Shown: piece after piece, positions 1 through 9,000 of the stretch | Layout of the letters: the number at the start of each line of letters is the position of its first letter | How positions within the stretch are numbered: the stretch's first letter is position 1 | Assembly (NCBI GenBank): GCA_964442435.1 | Contig: CAYTZG010000009.1 | Coordinates: forward strand, 1-64,000 | Source of the DNA: CAMXAS01 sp964442435 | GTDB taxonomy: Bacteria; Bacteroidota; Bacteroidia; Bacteroidales; P3 | Reading direction: 5' to 3' | Length of the DNA stretch: 64,000 bases | The notes under the pieces: generated by a model | What the model saw: only the letters and a program-made list of their open reading frames with translations | Told to the model about the DNA's origin: nothing | Databases searched by the model: none | Translations under genes and position numbers: made by a program

Positions 1-1314
1 CTAATCCACCCGTTCGATGTCGGCGCCGAGTTCGCGGAGGCGGAGGTCGATGGCCTCGTAGCCGCGGTCAATCTGTTCGATGTTGTGGATAACGCTCTCG
101 CCCTTGGCCGACAGGGCGGCGATGAGCAACGACACGCCGGCCCGAATGTCGGGCGACACCATCGAAATGCCTTGCAGCGGCATCTCGTGGTCGAGGCCGA
201 TGACGGTGGCGCGGTGGGGGTCGCACAGGATGATGCGCGCGCCCATCGAAATCAAGTTATCGACGAAGAACAGGCGGCTTTCAAACATCTTCTGATGGAT
301 GAGCACGCTGCCCTTGGCCTGGATGGCCGTCACGAGCGCGATGCTGATGAGGTCGGGCGTGAAGCCCGGCCAGGGAGCGTCGGCAATCGTAGGGATGGAG
401 CCGTCGCGTGAGTTTTCGATGCAGTAGTGTTCCTGCGCGGGGATGAACAGGTCGTCACCCCGGTAAATCGTCTGCACGCCCAAGCGGGCGAACACCTGCG
501 GAATCAAGCCTAAATATTGCCGTTGCACGTTGCGGACGGTCAGTTCCGACTGCGTCATGGCGGCCAAGCCGATAAAGCTGCCTACCTCAATCATGTCGGG
601 CAAAAGCGTATGGTTTGCGCCCGAAAGACGCTCCACGCCCTCTATTTGCAGCAGGTTGGAGCCCATGCCGTGGATGTGCGCGCCCATGGCGCAGAGCATC
701 CGGCAGAGTTGCAGCACGTAGGGTTCGCAGGCGGCGTTGAAAATCGTCGTCGTGCCCTTGCTCAGCACGGCGGCCATGATGATGTTGGCCGTACCGGTCA
801 CGGAGGCTTCGTCCAGCAGCATATAGCGGCCCCGCAAGCCGCTCTCCGGCGTCCGCACGTCAAAGCTGCGGCGGATGGTGTCGTATTCCACCTTGGCGCC
901 GAGGTTCTCGAAGCCGATAAAGTGCGTATCCAAACGCCGGCGGCCTATCTTGTCGCCCCCCGGTTGCGGCACGATGGCGCGCCCCGTGCGGGCCAACAGC
1001 GGCCCGGCCAGCATGACCGACCCGCGCAAGGCGTTGGCGCGTTGTTCGAAATCTTCGGTCAGCAGAAAGTCGGTCTCTATGTGTTTGGCCTCGAACGTAA
1101 ACGTGTGGGTTTCGGGATGCGAGACCGACACGCCGAGGCATTGCACCAGTTCTATGAGTTTGAGCACATCGCGGATGAGCGGCACATTGCTGATGGTCAC
1201 TTTCTCTTCGGTCAGCAGCGTGGCGCAAATCACCTGCAGGGCCTCGTTCTTGGCGCCCTGAGGCGTGATACAGCCATTGAGTTTATGGCGTCCGCGAATC
1301 TTGAAGGAGCTCAT
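1..1314 (-). CDS. murA: UDP-N-acetylglucosamine 1-carboxyvinyltransferase (MurA)
   Basis: Catalyses the first committed step of peptidoglycan synthesis, transferring enolpyruvyl from phosphoenolpyruvate to UDP-GlcNAc in the cytoplasm. The 437-residue length and the two-lobed EPSP-synthase-like sequence fit the family; the start has KLNG and GAKNEAL, the usual N-terminal substrate-binding motifs. The loop that normally reads PGGC reads PGGDKIG here, so the catalytic/fosfomycin-target Cys is Asp (residue 121, codon at 952-954). It is the last gene of a minus-strand run, after DUF4290. The stop codon lies on the first bases of the window, so the gene is complete. Confidence 0.97.
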   Translation of the reverse strand: MSSFKIRGRHKLNGCITPQGAKNEALQVICATLLTEEKVTISNVPLIRDVLKLIELVQCLGVSVSHPETHTFTFEAKHIETDFLLTEDFEQRANALRGSVMLAGPLLARTGRAIVPQPGGDKIGRRRLDTHFIGFENLGAKVEYDTIRRSFDVRTPESGLRGRYMLLDEASVTGTANIIMAAVLSKGTTTIFNAACEPYVLQLCRMLCAMGAHIHGMGSNLLQIEGVERLSGANHTLLPDMIEVGSFIGLAAMTQSELTVRNVQRQYLGLIPQVFARLGVQTIYRGDDLFIPAQEHYCIENSRDGSIPTIADAPWPGFTPDLISIALVTAIQAKGSVLIHQKMFESRLFFVDNLISMGARIILCDPHRATVIGLDHEMPLQGISMVSPDIRAGVSLLIAALSAKGESVIHNIEQIDRGYEAIDLRLRELGADIERVD

Positions 1315-1320
1315 CCGGCT

Positions 1321-2052
1321 TTATTTTACGTTATTGTTGCGGTTGTTATTGTAGCGTTTGTAGCCGCTGTTGCCGTTGCGGTGGTTATTGTTGCCGTAGT
1401 TGCCGTAACCGTTGTGGCCGTTGTTGTAACGTTTGCCGGTGTTGGGGGTGTCGTAGGGGCTCAGGTTGATGAACTTGTTCTTGCGTTCCGGCGACGGCTT
1501 GGCGTAGAAGGCCGAGTTCACCTTGCCGCGTATCGTCTCGTCGTAGAGGATGCGGCCGCCCGACATGAGCTCCAGATGTTTGGCCAGCACCTCGTCGCGC
1601 AGCATATCGTCGTTCCAGGTATAGTAAAGCTTGCGCATCTGTCCGGCCACCATGTTCAGCAGGCTCGTGCGTTCTTCGCCCTCCGGCATTTCGGCGGCCT
1701 TGAGGATGAGCCGTTCGATGATGCGGCCGTAGTAACGGAAGCGGATGGGCGAGTTCTTGTACGGGATGGGCCGGCATTTGGCCGTCATCGGCTGGCGGTC
1801 CGGCATCGGAAACGGCGCGTCGATGTCCAGCTTGTAGTCGGACATGATGAAAAGTTGGTCGTAGAGTTTATGGAGATAGTCGTCCACCTGACGGATGTCG
1901 GGGTTGAGCACCTGCATCGACTTGATGATGGTCTGAGCCGCTAAGTTGCGTTCGTGTCGGTCTGCTATCGTCAGGGCGTGCGAAACCATTTCCTGTATGC
2001 CCCTGCCGTATTCCGGAAAAATAAGCGGCTTTCTTAAAGTGTTGTATCTCAT
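1321..2052 (-). CDS. DUF4290 domain-containing protein
   Basis: A 243-residue protein of a family of unknown function found mainly in Bacteroidota. I place the start at the ATG beginning MRYNTLRKPL because a strong promoter lies just upstream (2097-2128); the longer reading frame would start inside priA and upstream of that promoter. The body is predicted helical. The last 40 residues or so are a low-complexity tail rich in Asn, Gly, Tyr and Arg. It ends 6 bases before murA starts, so the two are probably co-transcribed. The function is not known; the link to cell-wall synthesis is only by neighbourhood. Confidence 0.85.
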   Translation of the reverse strand: MRYNTLRKPLIFPEYGRGIQEMVSHALTIADRHERNLAAQTIIKSMQVLNPDIRQVDDYLHKLYDQLFIMSDYKLDIDAPFPMPDRQPMTAKCRPIPYKNSPIRFRYYGRIIERLILKAAEMPEGEERTSLLNMVAGQMRKLYYTWNDDMLRDEVLAKHLELMSGGRILYDETIRGKVNSAFYAKPSPERKNKFINLSPYDTPNTGKRYNNGHNGYGNYGNNNHRNGNSGYKRYNNNRNNNVK

Positions 2053-2096
2053 CGAAATATTTATGTAAATCGTAGAAAATCGAAATCTAATCCTAA

Positions 2097-2128
2097 CAAA
2101 TATAGGCGTTTTTGGGCGAACCTGCAAA
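2097..2128 (-). promoter_or_regulatory. Promoter for DUF4290-murA
   Basis: On the minus strand a -33 TTTG (2125-2128) is followed after exactly 20 bases by TATATTTG (2097-2104), a full match to the Bacteroidota housekeeping promoter. It lies between the priA stop and the DUF4290 start and would give a leader of about 40 bases. Confidence 0.7.
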
Positions 2129-4618
2129 TCAATAGGGGTCAACGTCCACGACGACGCGGCAGCCCCGGTAGTCGGGCAAGGCGGCGAAGCGGTCCAGGAT
2201 GAGCGCGAGCGTCTCTTTCATCGTGTCCAATTGCTTGCCGCGCTCCAATTTGAGCAGGAAGTTCTTGATGTAATACGTGCTGATGCGGCTCACCATCGGG
2301 TATTCGGGGCCCAGCACCCGCGCGCCGAACGTCTGGCGCAGCGCGTCGGACAGCGTGCGGCAGGCGGCGTCGAGTACGGCCTCCTCCTTGTGGCGCACGC
2401 TTACCTGCACCAAGCGGCAGTAGGGCGGGTATAGGAAGCGTTTGCGTTCGGAGAGCTGGCTTTCGAACAGCGCGGTATAGTCATGGTGCATCACCTGACG
2501 GATGAGCTCGTGCTGCGGGCTGTAGGTCTGCAACACCACTTCGCCCTCCTGCCCGGCGCGGCGTCCGGCGCGGCCGCTCACCTGCGTCATAAGCTGGAAA
2601 CTCCGCTCGTAGGCGCGGAAGTCGGGAAAGAAAATCAGGTTGTCGGCGTTGAGGATGCCCACCACGCCCACGTTGTCGAAGTCGAGCCCCTTCGTAATCA
2701 TCTGCGTGCCCACGAGAATCTGTATTTTGCGCGCTTCGAATTCGGCTATGAGCCGTTCGTGGGCGTTCTTGCCGCGCATGCTGTCCATGTCCATGCGCGC
2801 CGTGCGGGCGTCGGGAAACAGCACCGCCAGTTCCTCCTCTATCTTCTCCGTGCCCGCGCCCGCCGTGTTCAGGCGCGGCGACCCGCATTCGGGGCAGTGT
2901 TCCGGCACGGGTATCGTATAGCCGCAGTAGTGGCAGACGAGCGCGCCCTGCCGTTTGTGGTAAGTCAGGCTCACGTCGCAGAACTTGCAGTGCGGAATCG
3001 CGCCGCAGTCGGTGCAGACCAGGTGGTTGGAGAAGCCGCGCCGGTTTTGGAACAGCAGGATTTGTTTGCCGTCGGCCAGGGCCTGCGTCATCTTCTCAAG
3101 CAGGAAAGGCGTGAACAACGTTTTCTGCGATTTGAGGTCGGCCACCCATACCGACGGCAGTTTTACGTCGGCATGGCGTGTAAAGAGCGTGGCCAGGCCG
3201 TATTTGCCTTTGAGCGCGTTGTAGTAACTCTCCACCGAGGGCGTGGCCGAGCCGAGCAGCACCTTCGCGCCGTGCAGCGCGGAGAGGTAGATGGCCGCGT
3301 CGCGCGCGTGGTAGCGCGGGGCGGGGTCTTGTTGCTTGTACGACGTCTCGTGTTCTTCGTCCACGACGATGAGGCCGAGTTTCTCAAACGGCAGGAACAA
3401 GGCCGAGCGCGCGCCGAGGATGATGCGGTAGCGGCCGGCGGCCGTGGCCTGCCATATTTCGGTTTTCTCGTGCTCGTTGTATTTGGAGTGATATACGCCC
3501 ACCTGTTCGCCGAAGCGGGCTTTGAGCCGTCCTATCATCTGCGCCGTGAGCGCGATTTCGGGCAACAGGTACAGCACCTGCCGGCCGCCGGCGAGCACCT
3601 CCTCCATCAGGTGCATATATACTTCCGTCTTACCGCTGGCCGTCACGCCGTGCAGCAGACAGACGGGTTTATCGGCCAAGGCGGCCTTGATGTCGGCCAA
3701 GGCTTGCTGTTGCGGCGCGCTCAGCGTGTTGCGCCGCAGGCTGTCGGCGTCGTCGGCCTCCCCGAGGCGGCTTTGCTGCCGTTGTACGACTTGTAGCACG
3801 CCCTTTTTGACAAGGGCGGCCAGGGCGGTATTCATGGCGTTCGTCGCGCTGCCGTCGGTGTCGGCCGTCTCCGCGTTGTCCGCTCCCGTCTTGGCGGTCA
3901 GCATCGCGCGTTGCACGAGCCCGTCTTCCGTATGCCGCGCCAGCGCCACATAGGCCAACAGCACCTCCAACTGTTTGAACGCCCTTTTCTCCAAACGGTC
4001 GAAAATGGCCTGCTGCGCCTCCGGGTTGTTTCGGTAAGCCTCGCCCCAGCCCACATAAGCCCGTTGCAGGGGCTTGTAGCGTTCGCTGATTTCCGCCTTC
4101 ACCCATACGATGTTCTGCCCGCGCAGGCTCTTGATAAGCGGCAACACCTTCTTCAAGCCCGTCAGGCGTTCGATTTCCCTAATCGTCAGCTGTTCCTGTT
4201 GCGCCAGCGTCTTGACCACCGTCTGCTGTACGGCCGTCAGGTTGTCGATGCAGCCGTCAAACTGCGGGCTGATGACCACTTTGGTCTCGCTGTCGAGCTG
4301 GAAGCCGGAGGGCAACGCGCAGGCCATGACTTCACCTTCACTGCACAGGTAGTAGTGCGCCATCCATTGCCAAAAGCGGATTTGGAGCGGGTTCACGATG
4401 GGCGCTTCGTCAAGGAGCGACAAAATTTCCTTGGTGGCGTGTTCGGGCCGCCGCTCGTGCAGTTCCGCCACGATGCCCGCATATACCTTGCTTGGGCCGA
4501 ACGGCACGCAAGCCCGCATCCCCACGGCAATCGTCCCGCGCATTTCGGGCGGTACGGCATACGTAAACCGTTCTTTGAGCGGCAACGGCAGGATGAGGTC
4601 TGCAAACGGAAAGGCCAT
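2129..4618 (-). CDS. priA: Primosomal protein N' (replication restart helicase PriA)
   Basis: An 829-residue superfamily 2 helicase that reloads the replisome at stalled forks. The N-terminal third is the DNA-binding region. The helicase core follows, with Walker A GVTASGKTEVY, a DEEH Walker B and a later GRAGR motif. Between the two helicase lobes is a cysteine-rich zinc region (CTDCG, CKFC, CHYCG, CPECG), which is diagnostic for PriA. Length is normal for the family in this phylum. It starts 16 bases after the DivIC/FtsB gene, so it is probably read as part of the same transcript. Confidence 0.96.
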   Translation of the reverse strand: MAFPFADLILPLPLKERFTYAVPPEMRGTIAVGMRACVPFGPSKVYAGIVAELHERRPEHATKEILSLLDEAPIVNPLQIRFWQWMAHYYLCSEGEVMACALPSGFQLDSETKVVISPQFDGCIDNLTAVQQTVVKTLAQQEQLTIREIERLTGLKKVLPLIKSLRGQNIVWVKAEISERYKPLQRAYVGWGEAYRNNPEAQQAIFDRLEKRAFKQLEVLLAYVALARHTEDGLVQRAMLTAKTGADNAETADTDGSATNAMNTALAALVKKGVLQVVQRQQSRLGEADDADSLRRNTLSAPQQQALADIKAALADKPVCLLHGVTASGKTEVYMHLMEEVLAGGRQVLYLLPEIALTAQMIGRLKARFGEQVGVYHSKYNEHEKTEIWQATAAGRYRIILGARSALFLPFEKLGLIVVDEEHETSYKQQDPAPRYHARDAAIYLSALHGAKVLLGSATPSVESYYNALKGKYGLATLFTRHADVKLPSVWVADLKSQKTLFTPFLLEKMTQALADGKQILLFQNRRGFSNHLVCTDCGAIPHCKFCDVSLTYHKRQGALVCHYCGYTIPVPEHCPECGSPRLNTAGAGTEKIEEELAVLFPDARTARMDMDSMRGKNAHERLIAEFEARKIQILVGTQMITKGLDFDNVGVVGILNADNLIFFPDFRAYERSFQLMTQVSGRAGRRAGQEGEVVLQTYSPQHELIRQVMHHDYTALFESQLSERKRFLYPPYCRLVQVSVRHKEEAVLDAACRTLSDALRQTFGARVLGPEYPMVSRISTYYIKNFLLKLERGKQLDTMKETLALILDRFAALPDYRGCRVVVDVDPY

Positions 4619-4634
4619 GAATCGGGTGCGGGTG

Positions 4635-4952
4635 TTATTCGATAATCAAGAAGATATCCTCGTTGTCCCGCTTCATCAGATATTCTTCGCGGGCATAGGT
4701 CTCCACAAAGTCGGGGTCGCTCTGAAACTTATGGATTTCCTCCTCGTAGCGTTGGATTTCCTTTTCGTAAAACCGTTTCAGTTCCCGTTGCGCTTTCCGT
4801 TCCTTGATGATGTGATACTGCGTGTTGAGGTCGTTGGGCGCCAACAGCAGGAACCACAACAGAAACAGCAGCACCACGATGACGTAGTTGCGGTATCTCC
4901 ATTGCAGGAAAGCCGAGACGGCGTTTTTTATCTTGTTCCAGAGTTTCTTCAT
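4635..4952 (-). CDS. Septum formation initiator family protein (DivIC/FtsB-like)
   Basis: A 105-residue single-pass membrane protein. A cytoplasmic N-terminus with basic residues is followed by one strong transmembrane helix (about residues 23-42, rich in V, L, F, W). A charged coiled-coil segment with heptad-like KER/E spacing then runs to the C-terminus. This architecture is that of DivIC/FtsB, the small divisome subunits that link FtsL and FtsQ. The ATG overlaps the stop of the upstream GH3-like gene by 4 bases (ATGA), so translation is probably coupled. Confidence 0.85.
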   Translation of the reverse strand: MKKLWNKIKNAVSAFLQWRYRNYVIVVLLFLLWFLLLAPNDLNTQYHIIKERKAQRELKRFYEKEIQRYEEEIHKFQSDPDFVETYAREEYLMKRDNEDIFLIIE

Positions 4953-6556
4953 GTCGGGTTTGCGGTTGTCGCCGCCGTTTTCATCATGGCCAATACCGCG
5001 TCGAGGTAGTCGCGGTGGTTGGCCAGGCGCGGCACCTTGTGTTGGCCGCCCAGTTTGTCGTTCTGTTTGAGCCAGGCGTAGAACGTGCCTTCGGGCACGG
5101 CGGTCACGAGGGGTTGTTTGAGCAGGATGTCGCGCTGCCGTTTGGCCTCGTAGTCGCTGTTGACGGCTTGCAGCCGCCGGTCCAGACAGGCGGTAAACGC
5201 CGCCATGTCCTGCGGGGCGCGTTTGAATTCAATCAGCCATTGGTGGCACGCGCTCGCGCGGTCGTCCAAAAAGACGGGGCCGGCCGTATATTCGGCTATC
5301 TCCGCGCCGGTCTCCTGACAGGCGTATTGCAGCGCGTGGTCGGCGTTGTCCACGATGACTTCCTCGCCGAACGCGTTGATGAAATGCTTGGTGCGGCCGC
5401 TCACTTGGATGCGGGCGGGATGCAGCGACGTAAACACCACCGTGTCGCCTATCATGTAGCGCCACAGGCCGGCGTTGGTCGAAATCAGCAGCGCGTAGTG
5501 CTTGCCCACCTCCACCTGTCCGATGTGCAGGCAGCGGGCGTCGGGTTTGAGCGAAAGACCGTCTTCGGCCACGTCTTCCACGGGCACGAACTCGTAGAAG
5601 ATGCCGTAGTCGAGCATCAGCAGCATATCCTGTTCTTCCGTCGGCTTGAGCGGGCGGTCCTGTATGCCGAAAAAGCCTTCGGAGGCGTTGTAGGTCTCCA
5701 CAAAATGAAAGTCCGGCTTCCCGAGCAGCTGGATGAACTGGGCCCGGTAGGGGGTAAAGCTCACGCCGCCGTGAAAGAACACCTCCAAGTCGGGCCAAAC
5801 CTCCGCGATACACGATTTGCCGGTCTGTTCCAAAATGCGTTGGAGTAACACCATCGTCCACGAGGGCACGCCCGCTATCTGCGTGATGTGCGCCGGCGTC
5901 ACGGCTTCGGTCATCGCGGCCATTTTGCTTTCCCATTCGTCCATGAGCGCGATGCTCAGGCCGGGCGCCCGTTTGATTTGCGCCCAAAACGGCAGGTTCT
6001 TCATGATGATGGCCGACACGTCGCCTTCCGTTATCTTGGGATGGCCGGAGGGGTGCAGGCTGCCGCCCATGGCCAGGTTCTTGCCCGAAAGGATTTTGCT
6101 GTCGGGGTAGTTGCGCAGGTAAAGCGCGAACATATCGATGCCGCCCTTGTAGTGGCAGCCTTGCAGGGCGTCGCGGCTCACGGGTATGAACTTGCTCTTG
6201 TCGGAAGTCGTGCCCGACGATTTGGAGAAGTTGCGGACCAAGCCGGGCCACAGAATGTCTGGCTCGCCGCGCCGCATCCGGTCGGTATAGGGCTTGAGGT
6301 CGTTGTAGGGCAGCACCGGCACGTGTTGCCGATAGCGGTCGTGCCAGTTTTCGAGGTCGGCCAGACGGAGGCCGTGTGTCTGGCGGATATGCGTTTCTAT
6401 GGCGTCAAAGCCGAAGTTTTGGCCGAAAAGGGTATGCGCCGCCCGATGCAGCAGCGTGGCCAGCGTTTTGGCCTGCAAGGCTTCCGCATCCTGTCCGTAA
6501 CGTGCGATGGCGTTGAGACGCGGTTTGAGAAACGGGCTGACGAATCGGTTGATCAT
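4949..6556 (-). CDS. GH3 auxin-responsive promoter family protein (adenylate-forming)
   Basis: A 535-residue member of the GH3 family, first known from plant acyl-amido synthetases that adenylate jasmonate or auxin and join it to amino acids. Family signs are the SSGTTSDKSKFIPVS phosphate-binding loop (about residues 113-127), the YNASEGFFG motif (about 290-298) and the YMIGDTV segment (about 367-373). These are the ATP-binding motifs of the adenylate-forming superfamily. Bacterial members are common in Bacteroidota but their substrate is unknown. It sits between a lipopolysaccharide-transport-type permease and a divisome gene, which does not reveal its substrate. Confidence 0.88.
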   Translation of the reverse strand: MINRFVSPFLKPRLNAIARYGQDAEALQAKTLATLLHRAAHTLFGQNFGFDAIETHIRQTHGLRLADLENWHDRYRQHVPVLPYNDLKPYTDRMRRGEPDILWPGLVRNFSKSSGTTSDKSKFIPVSRDALQGCHYKGGIDMFALYLRNYPDSKILSGKNLAMGGSLHPSGHPKITEGDVSAIIMKNLPFWAQIKRAPGLSIALMDEWESKMAAMTEAVTPAHITQIAGVPSWTMVLLQRILEQTGKSCIAEVWPDLEVFFHGGVSFTPYRAQFIQLLGKPDFHFVETYNASEGFFGIQDRPLKPTEEQDMLLMLDYGIFYEFVPVEDVAEDGLSLKPDARCLHIGQVEVGKHYALLISTNAGLWRYMIGDTVVFTSLHPARIQVSGRTKHFINAFGEEVIVDNADHALQYACQETGAEIAEYTAGPVFLDDRASACHQWLIEFKRAPQDMAAFTACLDRRLQAVNSDYEAKRQRDILLKQPLVTAVPEGTFYAWLKQNDKLGGQHKVPRLANHRDYLDAVLAMMKTAATTANPT

Positions 6557-6583
6557 GGCATTCCCCCTTTCCTTCAGACAGGC

Positions 6584-7663
6584 TTATTTCGGCGCCTTTT
6601 TAAGCAGATAGGCGGCAATCAAGCCGTAGATGATAAGCGGCATCCAAGCGGCCAGCCATACCGGGAAGTTGCCGATGGTGGCGAATACCTTGGCGAATTG
6701 CATGAACAGGATGAACGTGAAGGCCAGCGTGATGCCGATGGCCAAGTTCAGCCCCATGCCGCCCTTGCGGCTCTGACGGATGGAAAGCGACACGCCGATA
6801 AGCGTCAGGATGACGGCCGCGAACGGTTGCATGAAACGTTGCCAGCGTTCGTATTCGAAGAATTTGGCCCGGTTGGAGCCCCGCATACGTTCCTGCGCGA
6901 TATATTGGTTCAGTTCCTTGAAGTTCATTTCCTCCACCTTGAGGTAGTCTTTGGCGAAATCCAAGGGCATGAGCGGCAAATCCAGTTCGATGTAGGGGCC
7001 GGTCTCCACCTTTTCGCCCACGGGCAACAGCGTGCGTTTCACATAGTCGGTGGCAATCCAGCGGCTGTTGGCCGAATCGTAGCGGATGGTGGCGGCGTTG
7101 AATTTGTCGATGAGCTCACGGTCTTTGATTGTCTCCATGCAGAACTTGCTGCCGCTTTGGTTGGCCTGGTGGAACGTGGCGACGTAGAAATACGTGCTGT
7201 CGTCGTAACGCAGGTGGATGTCGGAGCCGGAGTTGATGTAACGCTGGCGCATATAGGTGCGTTCGAACGCCAACCGGTCTTTCGTCATGTCGGGAATCAG
7301 GAAGTTGGCCAGATAGAGGTTGAACAACCCGATGATGACGGCCGAAATGACGTAGGGCACGAGGAAGCGCGAGAAGTTGATGCCGGAACTGAGGATGGCC
7401 ACGATTTCGGAGTTCTGCGCCAGGCGCGACGTAAAGAAGATGACCGAGATGAAGATGAACAGGAAGCTGAACATATTGACCAAAAACGGCAGGAAGTTCA
7501 GGTAATAATGCACGATAATGCCTTTCAGCGGCACGTTCTTTTCCACGAAAACGCCTATCTTCTCGGAAATGTCGAATACGATGATAATGATGACGATCAA
7601 CGCGATGGTCGCGAAGAAGGTGCCTAAGAACTTACGGATGATATAGCCGTCTAACTTGTTCAT
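6584..7663 (-). CDS. LptF/LptG family permease (YjgP/YjgQ)
   Basis: A 359-residue inner-membrane protein of the LptF/LptG family. These are the transmembrane subunits of the ABC transporter that extracts lipopolysaccharide from the inner membrane. Three hydrophobic segments lie near the N-terminus (about residues 13-33, 53-75 and 98-120). A periplasmic beta-rich domain follows, and three more helices lie at the C-terminus, which is the standard LptF/G layout. The N-terminal LDGYIIRKFLGTFF is typical. The sequence alone does not decide between LptF and LptG. It starts 25 bases after the GT2 gene ends. Confidence 0.9.
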   Translation of the reverse strand: MNKLDGYIIRKFLGTFFATIALIVIIIIVFDISEKIGVFVEKNVPLKGIIVHYYLNFLPFLVNMFSFLFIFISVIFFTSRLAQNSEIVAILSSGINFSRFLVPYVISAVIIGLFNLYLANFLIPDMTKDRLAFERTYMRQRYINSGSDIHLRYDDSTYFYVATFHQANQSGSKFCMETIKDRELIDKFNAATIRYDSANSRWIATDYVKRTLLPVGEKVETGPYIELDLPLMPLDFAKDYLKVEEMNFKELNQYIAQERMRGSNRAKFFEYERWQRFMQPFAAVILTLIGVSLSIRQSRKGGMGLNLAIGITLAFTFILFMQFAKVFATIGNFPVWLAAWMPLIIYGLIAAYLLKKAPK

Positions 7664-7667
7664 CTTG

Positions 7668-7675
7668 CAAAGATA
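7668..7675 (-). promoter_or_regulatory. Possible -7 box abutting the LptF/G start codon
   Basis: TATCTTTG on the minus strand ends only 4 bases before the ATG at 7663. If used, the message would be nearly leaderless. No clear -33 TTTG is seen 20 bases upstream, so this may be chance. Confidence 0.35.
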
Positions 7676-7688
7676 GTATTTTTTTGAT

Positions 7689-8897
7689 TTACGGACGTTT
7701 TTTGCGTTTGCCGGGGCGGATCTGCTTGTGGCGCAACGTCCAGAACGGGCACAGGCAGATGTAAAGCCATTCGAAGAGGGGCGCTCCCCACCACAGGCGG
7801 CTTTCGCCTAACTGGCGGTGCGCCTTGTAACGCGTGATGAATTGGAACAGGCTCTTGAGCAGGATGCAGGCGGCGAACAGGCTGGCGGCCAGCAGGCAGT
7901 AGGGGCCCTCCGGAAAGCGGGCGAGCAACGTGTAGAGCAGCCAGCCGACAAAGCACAGATGATAGCCGAACATCGCGTAGCGGTAGGCGACGCCCGCTTT
8001 CCGCGCCGCGCTCGGCCGCCAGTTGCAGGCGTTGAGATACTGCCGTTCTTCGCGTAGCCAATGGCCGAACGAGAGTCGCGAGGTGTAGCGCAGGCGCGCG
8101 GCCTTGGCCGCGAGGGCCCCCGCTTCCTCCGGCGCGGCAAGGTAATGGGCGAATACGTCGTAGTTGCCGCCGTTGAACGTGTAAAAGGCCGTATAGCCGT
8201 GGTGTTGCAGGAAGATGTCCTTGTGATAGAGCAGCGCGTGGCGCGAGGCGGCGCAGGGTTTGCCCGCCATAATCAGGCCGAGGCTCTGCAGGATGCGTTC
8301 GTCGTGGAAGTAACGCGCCAACGCGCTGCCTTGCCGCGCCGGGTAGAGGCTGTAGCCGGCCATCACCTGCGTGTTGTCGCCGATGGCCGCCGCGATATGC
8401 GCCAGACATTCCTGGTCTTCGGGCCGGCAGTCCGCGTTCGTCAGCAACACATACGGATAGGCCGCCGATTTGAGCCCGATTGAGAGCGAGAATTTCTCTT
8501 GGTCGAAAAAGTTGATGTTTTGGTTGACCTGCACGCATTTGAGCCGTCCGTGCGGGTCTTCCATGCCGTTGAGCAACAGGTTCAGGTCGTCGTCGGTATA
8601 GTCGTACACGACGATGACTTCCGACTGCGTGTAGGTTTGGTCAAGCCAGAACGGCAGGTTCTTTTTCAGGTTCTCGTATTGGTTTTGACCCGAAATGACC
8701 ACCGAGATGCCGCGTCCTTCCAACTGGTCGGATGAGGTGTCCGCCGTGGGTTCCGTTCCCGTTTCGGGCCGTTGCCGCCGCTTGTACACGGGGCGGTAAA
8801 ACCGCCAGTAAAAACTGATGAGGCAAATGGTGCAGACCGACAGACCGCCTAACAGGACGCCGTCCCACCAACTGAAAAAAGCCCATATCTGTTCCAT
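7689..8897 (-). CDS. Glycosyltransferase family 2 membrane protein
   Basis: A 402-residue GT2 protein. I chose the start at MEQIWAFF because a promoter lies just upstream (8967-8974) and a longer frame would begin at the promoter itself. One transmembrane helix near the N-terminus (about residues 13-33) anchors it. A GT-A nucleotide-sugar domain follows (VVISGQNQ start, TNADCRP with the metal-binding Asp). One or two hydrophobic segments then lie at about residues 300-350, and the last stretch is strongly basic (RKKRP end). The acceptor and sugar are not apparent. As the first gene of the run leading to LptF/G, a role in envelope glycan assembly is likely but inferred. Confidence 0.85.
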   Translation of the reverse strand: MEQIWAFFSWWDGVLLGGLSVCTICLISFYWRFYRPVYKRRQRPETGTEPTADTSSDQLEGRGISVVISGQNQYENLKKNLPFWLDQTYTQSEVIVVYDYTDDDLNLLLNGMEDPHGRLKCVQVNQNINFFDQEKFSLSIGLKSAAYPYVLLTNADCRPEDQECLAHIAAAIGDNTQVMAGYSLYPARQGSALARYFHDERILQSLGLIMAGKPCAASRHALLYHKDIFLQHHGYTAFYTFNGGNYDVFAHYLAAPEEAGALAAKAARLRYTSRLSFGHWLREERQYLNACNWRPSAARKAGVAYRYAMFGYHLCFVGWLLYTLLARFPEGPYCLLAASLFAACILLKSLFQFITRYKAHRQLGESRLWWGAPLFEWLYICLCPFWTLRHKQIRPGKRKKRP

Positions 8898-8966
8898 ACA
8901 GTCGTTTTTAAGGGTTTTCGGCCTTTTCGTGTGCCGCCATGCGGTAGGGGCGCCGAAAACAAAAGG

Positions 8967-8974
8967 CAAATTTA
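8967..8974 (-). promoter_or_regulatory. -7 promoter box for the GT2-led operon
   Basis: TAAATTTG on the minus strand, about 70 bases upstream of the GT2 start. A canonical -33 box at 20 bases is not clear. It lies back to back with the tgt promoter array. Confidence 0.5.
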
Positions 8975-9000
8975 TGGAAATTTCGGCAAATTAACTATCG

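Noticed and set aside
517..1944. Long plus-strand open frame opposite murA and DUF4290
   Set aside because: High-GC antisense shadow; the minus-strand genes are recognised families.
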